A DNA stretch of 64,000 nucleotides from Megaera polyxenophila (GTDB lineage: Bacteria > Pseudomonadota > Alphaproteobacteria > Rickettsiales > Rickettsiaceae): the NCBI RefSeq assembly GCF_029982035.1, contig NZ_CP104167.1, positions 1-64,000 of the forward strand, in the 5' to 3' direction. How positions within the stretch are numbered: position 1 is the stretch's first letter; each line of letters starts with the position of its first letter. This document shows, in pieces, positions 28,353-38,397 of this stretch. The position numbers and the translations under genes were made by a program. The notes beneath the pieces were generated by a model. That model was not told the origin of the DNA and ran no database searches. It saw nothing but the letters and a program-made list of their open reading frames with translations.

Positions 28353-31193
28353 CTAAAAAGAATATTGGCCATGCACCAATGTATTTTTTGTTGATAGGGG
28401 TAAAACCCTTGCCATATCTTCTTCATCTACTTTAAAACCTTTCTGATTTAACATTTCATATACCTTTTGCATTTGCTCCGTATTCCATAGTACCATTGCA
28501 TTTGACACAAAACTAAGACAACTGGCTTTGTTCATCATTTCTTCGTAATCATTTGTCTTAAATGATCCCTGATCCGCAAAAAATACATACCTTGCGAGTG
28601 CATGCCTGGATTCCCCACGATTTAATTTTGTCTTACCGCATAGCGTAATTTTTCATCATGCAGGTACCTGAGTATGTATGTACTTTTAACTATTCTGCCT
28701 AGATGTACCAATGCTTTTGCCAGTTTTGTAAAGGTTTCCTGTGCATGCAATTTTTTTACAATTATATGAGGTTTAACTAATCCCATTTTCAGCGAACATA
28801 CCAATCTGATTATGTCATCCCATTGTTCACATATCAAAGCTTCATCTATTTTTTCTTTACTAAATAATTCAGGATAGCTTGTAGCCTTTCTATCAAAACA
28901 ATATAACTGCTGATCTTTTAGATCCTTAAAATGGGGTTGAAAAGATATACCTAATAAATAGCATAACGCGAATAATACCTCCGTAAAACCGGCTGTATCC
29001 GTAGAATGTTCAAATGGCCGAGATATATTCTGGTTATCCAGTAATCCGTCTAATACATAAACCGCTTCCCTAACCGCGCATGATAAAATTTCTGTATTAA
29101 AAACACTGCATTGGTCAGACATATGAGTTATATCGTTATGCCCCTATCAAGAGCACCAAAATATCTTGGATGCATGGAGGAGTATAAGCCCTTATGACTT
29201 GTGCGGAATCTCATTCCGTCTGATGAACTACGCTCTCCTAGCCCAATTATTTTAGTTAACCAGTAATTTTGTTGTGCTGCGATCAGAATATCACTGGCAT
29301 TTTTAAGATTGGCCGAGTTAATATAGTAGTTGGAGACATAACTCAGCTTATCACCGCTAATACCCCTGCAGTTCCTGCTAATTCCATATAACCCCAAATT
29401 TGTCGCGTGACCCGTTATTGCTGCGTTTAAAATATTCGGTAGTATCACATCTCTGGTTTTGTTCCCCTCTATTGGTTTAAAAGCTCTACCGTAGCCCGTC
29501 TGTTTTTGAACGTGGAAGAGTAAATCTTCTATTCTGATTGGTTCGATATAAGAATCCAATATGCCTTTGAGCTCCTTAACCTTAGCAGATTCCGGCAATG
29601 GATCATCTCTATGTATCACCAATCTATTGGTTCTTATCTCAGCAAAATTGCCATGACCAAATGATTTGGTAGCCATGTAAAGCTGTTCCGAAAACTCTTG
29701 TTTTAGTCTCGCTATGATATCGCTTCCCCGCTGGGGTACATTCATTTCCTTGTAATGGATCGCTTTTTCCTGTTTCCATTGCCGTGTACTATAAAGAGGA
29801 TCCCAAAAATCCCTGTAATATTTGCTCTGTGGTAAATATAAATTCCCTGTTCTTAATCCCTTTTTTACCGCGAAGCATAACCCTATCTCCCATGCTTTTC
29901 TGTTCAGTTCGCCTGATTTTTTATATAGTCCTTTCTTCCACGGGTTTTCTATAAAGCCTGTAGGCATTTCTTTTGTAAATTTTTGTTCCTTGTGATAATG
30001 CCTATAGGCATTTAAGCCTGTCATCAGATCTTCACTTCCTGTAGCTGATTTAAATTTTAAATCAAAGAACCTTTGTAAAAACTTGGTTAAATAGCCATAT
30101 CTTCTTTGGGCTAACTCTGATTTCCCATAAACCTCAAGTCCTCTACCTTTTCACAGTCACTAATAATATCATCGAGGTTATTATTCGTATCTGTAAGTTC
30201 CTCACAAAACTGTTCTAAGGTTACAATCGAGCGGTTCTTGTGATCTCTTAACAGTTTCAGGGTTGATATTGCCCTCTGACTACTATCTCTGGCCCTGTTT
30301 CTAAGTTGTTTGAGCTCAATTTCGTAATCTCGGTTGACTCTTCTTTCTATTTCTCCTATCAGTTTGTCATAGCTACCTACCATAGCATCTATAATGGATT
30401 TGGTACTTTCATGTAAATAGCAAACCATCATAACATCCCGTTTTGTACTTGGCTTAATCCTTCTTATCGCCGCGATATCATATTTGTGAATTATTTGAGC
30501 CAGCTTCTCTGAATAGCTTGGATGGATTAATTTCCAGGGCAAAGATTCCAAATTCAATTTTAGCAATTCTTCTATTACCTCAATTTTCAGAGTAATGTTT
30601 TTAATATTTACCTCACCAATAGGCTTCTTTATCCCAGGCAAAAGAATATTGCGCTCGTATATTCTCTTTAAGTACAGGTGCTGTACTGCATTAATGCTTG
30701 TCGCGAAAGTTTCTAAAATATTTACCTGAGTCTTGTCGTATTTACTATATACATGCCTCATTAACTGGTTTTTGCACGGTAAATGTATTTTTGCTTTGAT
30801 AAGAGAATTCTCAACTTCTTTAGCTATTTCATTCTTGTTACTAATTAGCAAAGGGTTCTGTTCTAAAAAATTGAGTATCAGGGTATCATTCTTAAAATCA
30901 AACTCTTTAAAACCCAAATACTGTTTTACTTCGCCTCTGATTCTAACCTCAATACTTTTATGATTGAATGCCAGTTGATTATGCACCAGCTCCAATTCAA
31001 GTTGTTTGGACAGGTGGTTTAAAACTATGATTGATATTTCCGACCAATCTTCAACGAAACGACCATTATTCCTTAAATGACAAATTTGTACCGCATATTT
31101 AAGCCTATTTGTGGTGCCTCTTGATTTTTCAATAACAAATCCTGTATCTTCTCCGGATAAAAGCCATTCTAGCAATAATCTTTCTTCATTCAT
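28353..31193 (-). pseudogene. tnpA: Tn3-family transposase TnpA, broken by frameshifts
   Basis: Total coding length (about 947 codons) fits Tn3 TnpA. Frame 1 (31193-30111) is the N-terminal DNA-binding region. After a break near 30110, frame 2 (30024-29128) has the first catalytic Asp (SSSDGMRF). Frame 3 (29122-28622) has HSTDTAGFTEVLFALCYLLG with the second Asp. The last piece (28538-28353) has NKASCLSFVSNAMVLWNT and the ending HGQYSF. At least three frame breaks; inactive. The start overlaps the tnpI stop (31190-31193, ATGA). Confidence 0.88.
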
Positions 31194-32086
31194 TGATATA
31201 TTGTCCCGCGTTTTCTACCGTATTTGGCTAATCTTTCTTTTGAAGCCGCTGTATAAATAGAAGTAGTATCAAGCGACTCATGTCCAAGCAGAGCGCTCAA
31301 CTCTACTAAACACTCTGGGTTTGACCTTAAGTAATTAATGGCAAAAGTATGTCTTAAAGTGTGTGGGCTCATATTTTCTATGCCCGCTTTGCCTGCTAAG
31401 CTATTAATTACCTTTTGCACAGCTCTGACAGTCATTTTTTTATTTTGTTTGCTTAAAAATACTACCTTTCTTTCCTCTAATTTTTTCCCTTCAAAATAAT
31501 TCCGCAAAGCTTTTCTCGCTGAACTATTTAAAGGTATTGTTCTTTCTTTACCTCCCTTGGCGTTAACAATCCTTATTTCTCCTGATCTATCGTATAGTGT
31601 TAGGTCTCTCATTTCCAGGTTAACTATCTCGCCGACTCTAATCCCTGTCTGTAGCAAAAGTTGTGTAAGAGCATAATTGCGCTGTTTTGTCCCATGCGAC
31701 GAATGGGAAGTTACCGATAACAGTTTGTGAATCTCATGCTTGGTTAATGCTTTAGGTTGCGTTCTTTTAATCTGCCTCAGGAATTTTATTTTTTCGGACG
31801 GATTCTTCTTGATGCGTTTCTGACCGGTCATGAATTGAAAGAAATTTCTTAAACTCTGAATATTTCTATTAATTGAGGAGGCTTTCTTTCGTTGATTATG
31901 AATTAAATAATCTTTGTAGGCATTTAAGTGGTAATGGGTTACTTTTTCGATATTTTCTGAAAAATCTATTTCTCGGTACCACTTGTAAAAATTTTTTATA
32001 TCCGAAAGGTAATTTTTTATGGTGTTATCGCTAATATCTTCAGCAATCATCTTATCTTTAAAATTATTTAATAATTTATCTAACAT
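31190..32086 (-). CDS. tnpI: Tyrosine recombinase, TnpI-like cointegrate resolvase
   Basis: 298 residues, complete. Catalytic set: R150 (TGIRVGE), K180 in the beta-hairpin, H242 and R245 (PHTLRHTF), H269 (LGHES) and nucleophile Y278 (TSIYT). A SAM-like core-binding domain occupies residues 1-105. Its stop overlaps the transposase start (ATGA), so the two are translationally coupled. In Tn4430-type elements TnpI resolves cointegrates at an internal resolution site; such motifs are found directly upstream (32098-32213). Confidence 0.88.
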   Translation of the reverse strand: MLDKLLNNFKDKMIAEDISDNTIKNYLSDIKNFYKWYREIDFSENIEKVTHYHLNAYKDYLIHNQRKKASSINRNIQSLRNFFQFMTGQKRIKKNPSEKIKFLRQIKRTQPKALTKHEIHKLLSVTSHSSHGTKQRNYALTQLLLQTGIRVGEIVNLEMRDLTLYDRSGEIRIVNAKGGKERTIPLNSSARKALRNYFEGKKLEERKVVFLSKQNKKMTVRAVQKVINSLAGKAGIENMSPHTLRHTFAINYLRSNPECLVELSALLGHESLDTTSIYTAASKERLAKYGRKRGTIYQ

Positions 32087-32097
32087 GGTTAGTTTAT

Positions 32098-32213
32098 ATT
32101 ATACGAATAATAGGGTATAGCCTTAGCGTATATGTTTGATTCGTATAATACAAATAGTTTCTTTATTAAGGTACGTATAAAATGCATTATACGCACTAAT
32201 TATACGAATAATA
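32098..32213. promoter_or_regulatory. Putative internal resolution site (IRS) and tnpI promoter region
   Basis: Contains ATTATACGAATAATA (32098), its inverted form GATTCGTATAATA (32138), a partial CATTATACGCAC (32185) and another forward ATTATACGAATAATA (32199). An inverted pair plus accessory direct copies upstream of tnpI is the arrangement of TnpI resolution sites. Related motifs (ATTATACGAACAAT at 27717, inverted ATTGTTCGCATAAT at 32324) lie just inside both transposon ends. Confidence 0.65.
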
Positions 32214-32377
32214 AAGCGATTCCCGCCACTTTTCGGCGGCAAATTATCATTAAATGTTGTTAATATATTAAAAAATGGGAATCACAAAAGCCTGAACCCC
32301 AGATAAATCAACCACTACAAAATATTGTTCGCATAATTTCTTATAGGCCTTTTTAGCAGCTATGTTGCCGATAGGCC

Positions 32378-32957
32378 TATAGAACTTTATCAATTGGCAA
32401 TGCGTAAGCAGGATTTAATAAAAATGCTGATTGCCGAGAAAACTAGATTACAAGGCCCAAACATTGAGTTTACTAAGGCAAGCTGTCAATTTATGATTGA
32501 CGCTATATCTGATCAGATTAAGTTAATTGCTAATCAAATTAGTTCTTTAATAGAGGGCAATATGGATCTGAATTCCAAGAAAGAAACTTTGAAGACTATA
32601 TCTGGTGTAGGAGATAATAGTGCTGGTCAGTTACTAATATTACTGCCTGAACTTGGAACGCTAAACAGAAAGCAGATAGCTTCTTTAACAGGTCTTGCGC
32701 CAAGGAATAATGACAGCGGCACATATAGAGGATATCGTAGCATAATGAATGGTAGAGATAATATAAAGCCTATATTATTTATGGTTGCTATGGCTGCCAG
32801 AAGATCTAAATCTGAGTTTAAGATTTTTTATGAGAAGCTGATTAGTCGTGGTAAGAAAAAAATGGTAGCGTTAACTGCCTTGATGCGTAAAATTATTGTT
32901 ATAGCTAATGCTAAAATACGTGACCTAATTAGCCAGTCAAAGGTAGTAGAAATTTAA
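32378..32957 (+). pseudogene. IS110-family transposase, C-terminal half
   Basis: The frame is open from the transposon edge (PIELYQLAMRKQDLIKML) to the stop. It contains the transposase_20 domain (ISGVGDNSAGQLLILLPELG, LTGLAPRNNDSGTYRGYRSI) with the serine-containing stretch typical for IS110 enzymes. The N-terminal DEDD domain is missing, cut off by the Tn3 right end. Confidence 0.85.
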
Positions 32958-33033
32958 ACTAGAAATATTTAAGTTTTTTTATAAAAACATAGTTGATGCC
33001 CATCCAAAATTGGTCTTTGGCATTGAATCAATT

Positions 33034-33111
33034 TGAAATTTTATGCGGGGATTTTAGGCAGGATTTACTGGAATTAAAAAATATAACTTACACAAAATAA
33101 ATGATTGACTC
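33034..33111. repeat. 78-bp repeat, copy 1
   Basis: The stretch starting tgaaattttatgcggggatt and ending tgattgactc recurs at 56837-56914 with one visible mismatch. There it directly precedes an IstB fragment; here the sequence after it is different. Probably a piece of an insertion sequence end. Confidence 0.75.
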
Positions 33112-33156
33112 CAGTTTTACTTCAAAAACACATTCCTCAAAAATAAATGCGACAAA

Positions 33157-33214
33157 CTTTATTGTTCGTATAATACGCTATAGGACTTTTTCACAGCTAG
33201 CTGATAGGCCTTTA
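33157..33214. repeat. Decayed second Tn3-type right end
   Basis: Reads attgttcgtataatacgcta then tagg-ctttttcacagctagctgataggcc: a degenerate copy of the right end of the Tn3 transposon, in the same orientation as 32324-32377, including the subterminal TnpI-like motif. The GNAT gene runs into it, so an older insertion or deletion ended here. Confidence 0.6.
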
Positions 33215-34004
33215 GGATTAAAGAAAGGATCAGCTGAATAAAGGTGAAATAATCCGCATTTTTTTTGGAACCCTAATTTTGGATACAAATATAGGCCTTC
33301 ATTTGATGCTTGTAGTCCTACAAACTTAGCTAGATTGTTTCTCTTTATATTCTTAATCATGAAATTAATCATTTGAGTAGCGAAGCCTTTTCTACGAAAT
33401 TCTAACAAAGTTATTAAATCATAAAGACAAATTATATTGTCATTGACATATAAACTTCCTGTGCATACAGGGATTTTATCCAGTACCCAACGTAAGAACT
33501 AATAATATTAGTTCTTATAACATACTCTTTTACCATTTGGTAATATTGATTAGCATTTAAGTTAAATAATTCTAGAATTGAGCTAAAGTCCTGTAGTATT
33601 TGATCATTTTCTATGGTCTTTATCTCAAAATGCTTGGTAAATTGAGTGTTTACTTTAATCTTATCCAGTAAGACAACCATGCTATTCATACGGTGAACGT
33701 TTTTTAATCCTACTAATTGGGTTAGAACTCTATGTGCTTCTTTAGACCATGTGTTTGGGGGCATGTACCATGTAAAATCTTGACATTTATTCTTGTAAAA
33801 ATTAATTATATTATATGCTGACATTTGAGTTTTTAGCTGAGAAAAGTCTCCTCCTATAACACAATTAAAACTATCCGAGTTAAGAGTTGAGTATATATTT
33901 GTTATACCAAATTCATGCCTTGTTACTTGCATCAATGGATGTAATGTGGGTAACAAAGTTTTTCTCTGCAAAAAATTTTTATCTACTAAATGATTTATAT
34001 GCAT
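33178..34004 (-). pseudogene. GNAT-family acetyltransferase, frameshifted
   Basis: The first frame (34004-33432) is the N-terminal domain of a two-domain GNAT (QDFTWYMPPNTWSKEA is a typical feature). The second frame (33408-33178) has the acetyl-CoA loop RRKGFATQMINFM and the end motif LYPKLGFQKK. A frame change near 33425 separates them, and the extreme C-terminus runs into a Tn3-type end. It is downstream of the ankyrin ORF, overlapping it by 10 bp, so it belonged to the same operon. Acetyl acceptor unknown. Confidence 0.78.
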
Positions 34005-34438
34005 ATGGTAATTTCAGCAATTTTATAGCTTTTTTTTTTTTTTAATAACTCTATGGCACAGCAATAACTATTACTTTGGATTGCCAATTCTAATGGGTAT
34101 CTTCTGTGTAAATCTGCTCTATAAGGGTCAGCGCCTGCTTCTAGCAAACATCTTACCACTGACACGTGTCCTTTCTCAATTGCTAAGGTCAAAGGAGTAT
34201 GTCCAGATTCTTCAAACTCTTTATTTATATCTATTTGAGGATAGCTTGTAAAAAGGTTTACTATATCTCCAAACCCAAAAATTATTGACAAAAAAAATGG
34301 AGTAAATGGATAATCATAGGATTGCTTAATGTTAGTATTATTTAAAATAATATTAGGATGCTCCAATAATAGCTTAGTAGCTTCTGCCACATTAAATAAT
34401 ACTGCAACCTGCAGAGCATTTTTTATACTCATAAACAT
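33995..34438 (-). CDS. Ankyrin-repeat protein or domain
   Basis: 147 residues with about four ankyrin repeats: ALQVAVLFNVAEATKLLLEH, PFFLSIIFGFGDIVNLF, GHTPLTLAIEKGHVSVVRCL (the best one, ending LEAGADP), and RYPLELAIQSNSYCCAIELL. The ATG overlaps the end of the upstream JmjC frame by 47 bp in another frame, so it may be an independent coupled gene or the C-terminal domain of a larger protein cut by a frameshift. A run of 14 A near its 3' end could slip. Ankyrin proteins are common secreted effectors in Rickettsiales. Confidence 0.75.
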   Translation of the reverse strand: MFMSIKNALQVAVLFNVAEATKLLLEHPNIILNNTNIKQSYDYPFTPFFLSIIFGFGDIVNLFTSYPQIDINKEFEESGHTPLTLAIEKGHVSVVRCLLEAGADPYRADLHRRYPLELAIQSNSYCCAIELLKKKKSYKIAEITICI

Positions 34439-35661
34439 AGTTAGGTATATTCTTGTCTACTAGCATTTTTGTGCACTGCACAATAGTACTTTGTTGTTGT
34501 TTCTCTCTTGAAAACATGTGTTTAATGTTATTTTCTACTTCTGGCACTAAAACAAAGTTATTATCGAACCAATAGTTTACTGATATAGAAGTTGTCAATG
34601 ATCTAACGTCGTGCCAGTAACCTTTAGGAATAAACAGGGCATCTCCCGCTTCTAATAAGCTTGGAAAGGTGTAGCTTGATTAAATATTGAGCGATCATTG
34701 TTTACATCATCGATATTTGAAATAACTGTAGAGTAATGCTCTCCTGAGCTTAACGTATATGGCATTGGATGATTTTGGAAGAGATATTTAGTATCTGATG
34801 GAGGATAAACCACAACTACCTTTGCCCCAAAAATTTGTAAAAACACATTATCAGCATTGTCAAAATGCAAATAAGAATGAGTATCTTTTTTTGACCAATC
34901 CACAAATGTTGTGATAATTTGCTATATTCTACATGAGTTGCAAAATCAGGTAATTTTATATCATCTTTTATTTCCGAAAAGTTATCTAATAGGCTCTGTT
35001 GGGAGTAGTATCTTATGTTTAACTCATCTAAATTATTTTCAATAAGATCAATAGCCTGTCTCATTTTTGTATAAATTGATACAAACTGCAGGTTTTTCTG
35101 AATTGAAGTCGAATAGTCGTATATATTTAATTTAATTTTGCTATTAGGTATTTTTTGTGTAAAATAGCTGGGGGACCACTTATGTACAGCAGGAAAACTA
35201 AGGATAGCTCCTTTTATTACTACAGGGATCTGTGGTAATAAAAAATCGGAGAGAAATCTTTCTGGTCTAAGATTATGTACCTCATCTAGACTTTGCATAC
35301 TACGGTGAGGATTTAAGGACATTCTGTTAAAAAAGCCATTTTTTTTGTTGAATCTATCTTTAAATTCTTTATACAAAGCTTGTATAGAGCCATCAGTGAT
35401 CTTTTGATTACGGGCTAGTTCTACCCTTTTCAAGCAGGAATTAGTTCGCAAAAGTCTAGCAATTCTTTTGACACTAAGATCAGTTATATTGGTGGCATTT
35501 AACAATAATGATTGTACGTTACTATTATTCTGTAAACTATCACAAATTCTAGCCACCTCGACATCTGTAATACTTTTATCATGACAGAAATATAACCCCG
35601 TAAGAAAATAATCATTTCTAAGTAACCGATCTAACAAATCTAGATTATATTTGGTATGCAC
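34392..35661 (-). pseudogene. LRR plus JmjC/cupin_8-type hydroxylase, frameshifted
   Basis: Residues about 20-95 contain ribonuclease-inhibitor-type leucine-rich repeats (SITDVEVARICDSLQNNSNV, QSLLLNATNITDLSVKRIAR, LKRVELARNQKITDGSIQAL). Then comes a JmjC/cupin_8 start (IPVVIKGAILSFPAVHKWSP). After a one-base loss near 34912 the frame continues VDWSKKDTHSYLHFDNADN with the iron-binding H-x-D; after another near 34660, AGDALFIPKGYWHDVRSL with the distal His. These are the parts of a 2-oxoglutarate/Fe(II) hydroxylase. At least two frame breaks. With the downstream ankyrin ORF it suggests a former host-directed effector. Confidence 0.75.
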
Positions 35662-35693
35662 TCTAAAAAATCTAATCTATTTTCAGCGTAGCG

Positions 35694-35914
35694 TGGTCTA
35701 TTGTAGCACCTCTTATACTAGTCATTTCCTCTAAATCCCTATAGCTTAAGGAGAATCTACACTTCATATATACAAACAACATTATTATCTCTGGTGAAGA
35801 ACAAAATCCTTTGAAATATTTGCGTAGTTTTGAAGAAATGTGAAATGGCATTTTGTTAATTTTTAACTCAGTATATCTAATTTATAGCTTGCTGGCAACA
35901 GATGCGACAGAACC
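35694..35914 (-). pseudogene. IS6-family remnant, inverted copy 1
   Basis: Minus strand: GGTTCTGTCGCA end at 35914, then ATG at 35851 starting MPFHISSKLRKYFKGFCSSP, cut after the codons for DHATL. Same sequence as the start of the remnant at 36195. It directly abuts the 5' side of the LRR-JmjC gene and so replaced its promoter. Confidence 0.75.
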
Positions 35915-36087
35915 ACTTTTGTACTATTACCCATGCTTTTACTCTCCTTTTTTATTAAAATAATTATACGTTAACCATCTTATAGTTATTGACCCAGCAT
36001 AAAAAATCAAAAGTTTATTTTTGCTTTTACTTAAGATTCTATATTCAGTTGTAAATTGACAACACTTCTAGTTATTGGATTAGGGGT

Positions 36088-36190
36088 ATAAAATATCAAT
36101 TTATCAGTATAATTGTAATTATTTTGTTTGTTCAGCTTTTATTTGCTGAACCACTTATTTCTAACAGTTTCTTGTTTTCAAATATCCATT
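36088..36190 (-). pseudogene. Remnant of AbrB-like gene and start of resolvase
   Basis: The minus strand matches about 2695-2797: KWIFENKKLLE, a small insertion, then the codons ending AEQTK, the spacer and the start region of the resolvase. It lies between two inverted IS6 remnants. Confidence 0.72.
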
Positions 36191-36194
36191 GTTT

Positions 36195-36512
36195 GGTTCT
36201 GTCGGATCTGTTGCCAGCAAGCTATAAATTAGATATACTGAGTTAAAAATTAACAAAATGCCATTTCACATTTCTTCAAAACTACGCAAATATTTCAAAG
36301 GATTTTGTTCTTCACCAGAGATAATAATGTTGTTTGTATATATGAAGTGTAGATTCTCCTTAAGCTATAGGGATTTAGAGGAAATGACTAGTATAAGAGG
36401 TGCTACAATAGACCACGCTACGCTGCAAGGGTGGGTAATAAAGTTTGTATCCTTAATAGACATGAGAGTAAGAAAATATAAGAAGCCTGGGTTCTGTCGC
36501 ATTTACATTTGA
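36195..36512 (+). pseudogene. IS6-family transposase N-terminal remnant, copy 2
   Basis: Begins with a GGTTCTGTCGG end; ATG at 36258 reads MPFHISSKLRKYFKGFCSSP then FSLSYRDLEEMTSIRGATID, an IS6 N-terminal region with HTH. It is cut after RKYKKP by another GGTTCTGTCGCA sequence; the DDE domain is missing. Confidence 0.75.
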
Positions 36513-36534
36513 GGAATGTGTTTTTGAACGATAC

Positions 36535-36670
36535 TCCTCGCAGCAGAGCTACGAGGTATCTAAAAAAGTTTCAACTGCTTTTGTTGGAAGGCTTTATAAG
36601 AAGGTTTGCCTGAACCTTGATTTTTAACGTTCCGTAGCTTCTTTTCGTCTCCATGCTTACCCACTGTACT
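36535..36670 (-). pseudogene. 3' remnant of a third IS200-type element
   Basis: The minus strand encodes STVGKHGDEKKLRNVKNQGS ... (the tyrosine-helix end of an IS200 TnpA) and ends in a hairpin gatactcctcgcagcagagc/tacgaggtatc. Related to but distinct from the elements at 27803 and 42874. Confidence 0.65.
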
Positions 36671-36824
36671 CACAAGATAAGCCACCTATCGGTGGCAGCT
36701 TAAAAGAAGATACCCTTGACCGATAAATATTTATGGAGGATTATAATACTGGTATTTGATTTGTTTTAACTTGAGTTATAAAGACTGAATGTTAGACATA
36801 CATAAGATAATATATAATTGAGTT

Positions 36825-37079
36825 ATGAGTAACTTGCACTCTGAGCAGCATTTGGTCAATGAATTAGCGGTAAAAACTCTTAAGGCCATTTCTAAAGAGC
36901 AAGCAATTCCTTACAGCAGGATCAAAAAGATTTTTTCCGAAGGAGATAAGGAAATAGCCAAGGCTTTCTGGATAATGTTGCGAAAAATATCTCCCAATCA
37001 TAAGTATAATTCTGTTTACTATTGCCCTGATTGTAAAGAATTTGATTTAGAACGCAAAGGAAGAAAGATTCCTTGGTAA
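36825..37079 (+). CDS. IS91-associated accessory ORF 1, copy b
   Basis: 84 residues, identical to the copies at 13988-14242 and 54055-54309. CPDC pair near the C-terminus; function unknown. Confidence 0.6.
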   Translation: MSNLHSEQHLVNELAVKTLKAISKEQAIPYSRIKKIFSEGDKEIAKAFWIMLRKISPNHKYNSVYYCPDCKEFDLERKGRKIPW

Positions 37080-37802
37080 GAAAACATTAACTATAAGTAA
37101 TTTATGGAAATAGTCGGTAAAGGAATATCTATAAAACATATTTTTCTAGACCGTGGTAATTGGTCTCGATTTCGCTAAAAAATACGGCAAGCTAAGATAC
37201 GGCATTATTAACGTCACTAAAGTTATATCGTGTGGAACGAAATATTTAGGATTTAAACGTTATAGCTGCCGTGATTGTAACCGCAATAAATCGGTAGCAT
37301 TCAGCTGTAAAGGTAGGTTTTGTTCTCGTTGTGGTAAGAAACAAACGGATCAATGGGTGAGTAAGGCTAGCAATGTTCTACCAAAAACACGATGGCAGCA
37401 CATTACATTTACAATGCCGGACTCTTTATGGCCGATATTTTGGCTCAATCGTGATCTGTTTGGATTGATTTCCGGTATTGCAGCAGGAATTATTAAGGAG
37501 ATAGCTACAAAGAAAAATCTTGTGGTTGGTATATTTACTGCCTTACACACTTTCGGTAGAGATTTAAAACGCAATGTTCATATCCATTTATCGGTTACTT
37601 GCGGCGGTATAAATAGCAAAGGCAAGTGGCAAAAATTATTTTTTCCTGCCGAACCTATTAAAAAAATGTGGAGACATAGAGTCCTTGAGTTATTTCGCTT
37701 TCAATATATCTCAGTAATTTGAAGTTGCCGTCCGCATATCAAAATGCTGAGAATTTTAATAACTGGATGAGTAGTTTATACGAAATCAGTTGGTATGTTT
37801 AT

Positions 37803-38397
37803 AGTCCCTTTGGTGGTGAAAACCTCCATCTTCCAGATGGAAAAGCTTTAGCTTGTCTAATGCGCCATGATGCGGTAGCATCATAAGTCTATGACTTACT
37901 ATAACAAAAGATCACATTCAGTTTTTTATCATCGTTATCATATAGTATGGATAACGAAATATCGCTATAAGGTACTTACTTACGACATAAAAAAACGTGT
38001 TCGGGAACTAGTGTTACAGGTAGCTGAGGAAATGAGTATAAAGATAGAAAATGGCGTTGTATCAAGCGACCATGTCCATATATTTGCAAATATTCCTCCG
38101 CATATTAAAATTAGTGAATTTGTTCAGAAAGCTAAGGGAAGATCATCTAAAAGAATACAGGAAGAATTTCCGATACTAAAAAAGAAATACTGGGGTAGAC
38201 ATTTATGGGGCAGAGGATACTTCAGTTCAACTAGCGGTAATGTTACAGATGATATGATTAACGAATATATCAACAAACACACTGACGCTCATGAGACCGA
38301 CTTTACTTCAAATATTAGGCTAGAATGAGCTTTAGCTTGATAAGCGACTTCTAGTCGCAAAGATCAAACTTTCATCTCTCAGATGAAAGTGGTTGAT
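37803..38397 (+). mobile_element. IS200-type element, copy 4
   Basis: 595 bp, same sequence as the others, following TTTAT inside the IS91 transposase (WYVY codons) with no target duplication. Confidence 0.9.
37891..38328 (+). CDS. tnpA: IS200/IS605-family Y1 transposase TnpA, copy 4
   Basis: 145 residues, identical to copies 1-3 and intact. Confidence 0.93.
   Translation: MTYYNKRSHSVFYHRYHIVWITKYRYKVLTYDIKKRVRELVLQVAEEMSIKIENGVVSSDHVHIFANIPPHIKISEFVQKAKGRSSKRIQEEFPILKKKYWGRHLWGRGYFSSTSGNVTDDMINEYINKHTDAHETDFTSNIRLE

Larger units (their letters stand above)
27678..32377 (-). mobile_element. Tn3-family transposon with TnpI-type tyrosine recombinase
   Basis: About 4.7 kb. The outer ends are inverted repeats sharing CTATCGGCAACATAGCTGCT and AAAAAG, followed inward by near-identical CCTATA. 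It contains a Tn3 tnpA (broken), a tyrosine recombinase gene overlapping it (tnpI-tnpA order as in Tn4430/Tn5401 types) and a putative internal resolution site upstream of tnpI. The bases TATAG abut both ends (27673-27677 and 32378-32382), compatible with the 5-bp duplication of Tn3 elements, though the left edge is ambiguous by one base. An IS200-like element sits just after tnpA. Confidence 0.82.
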
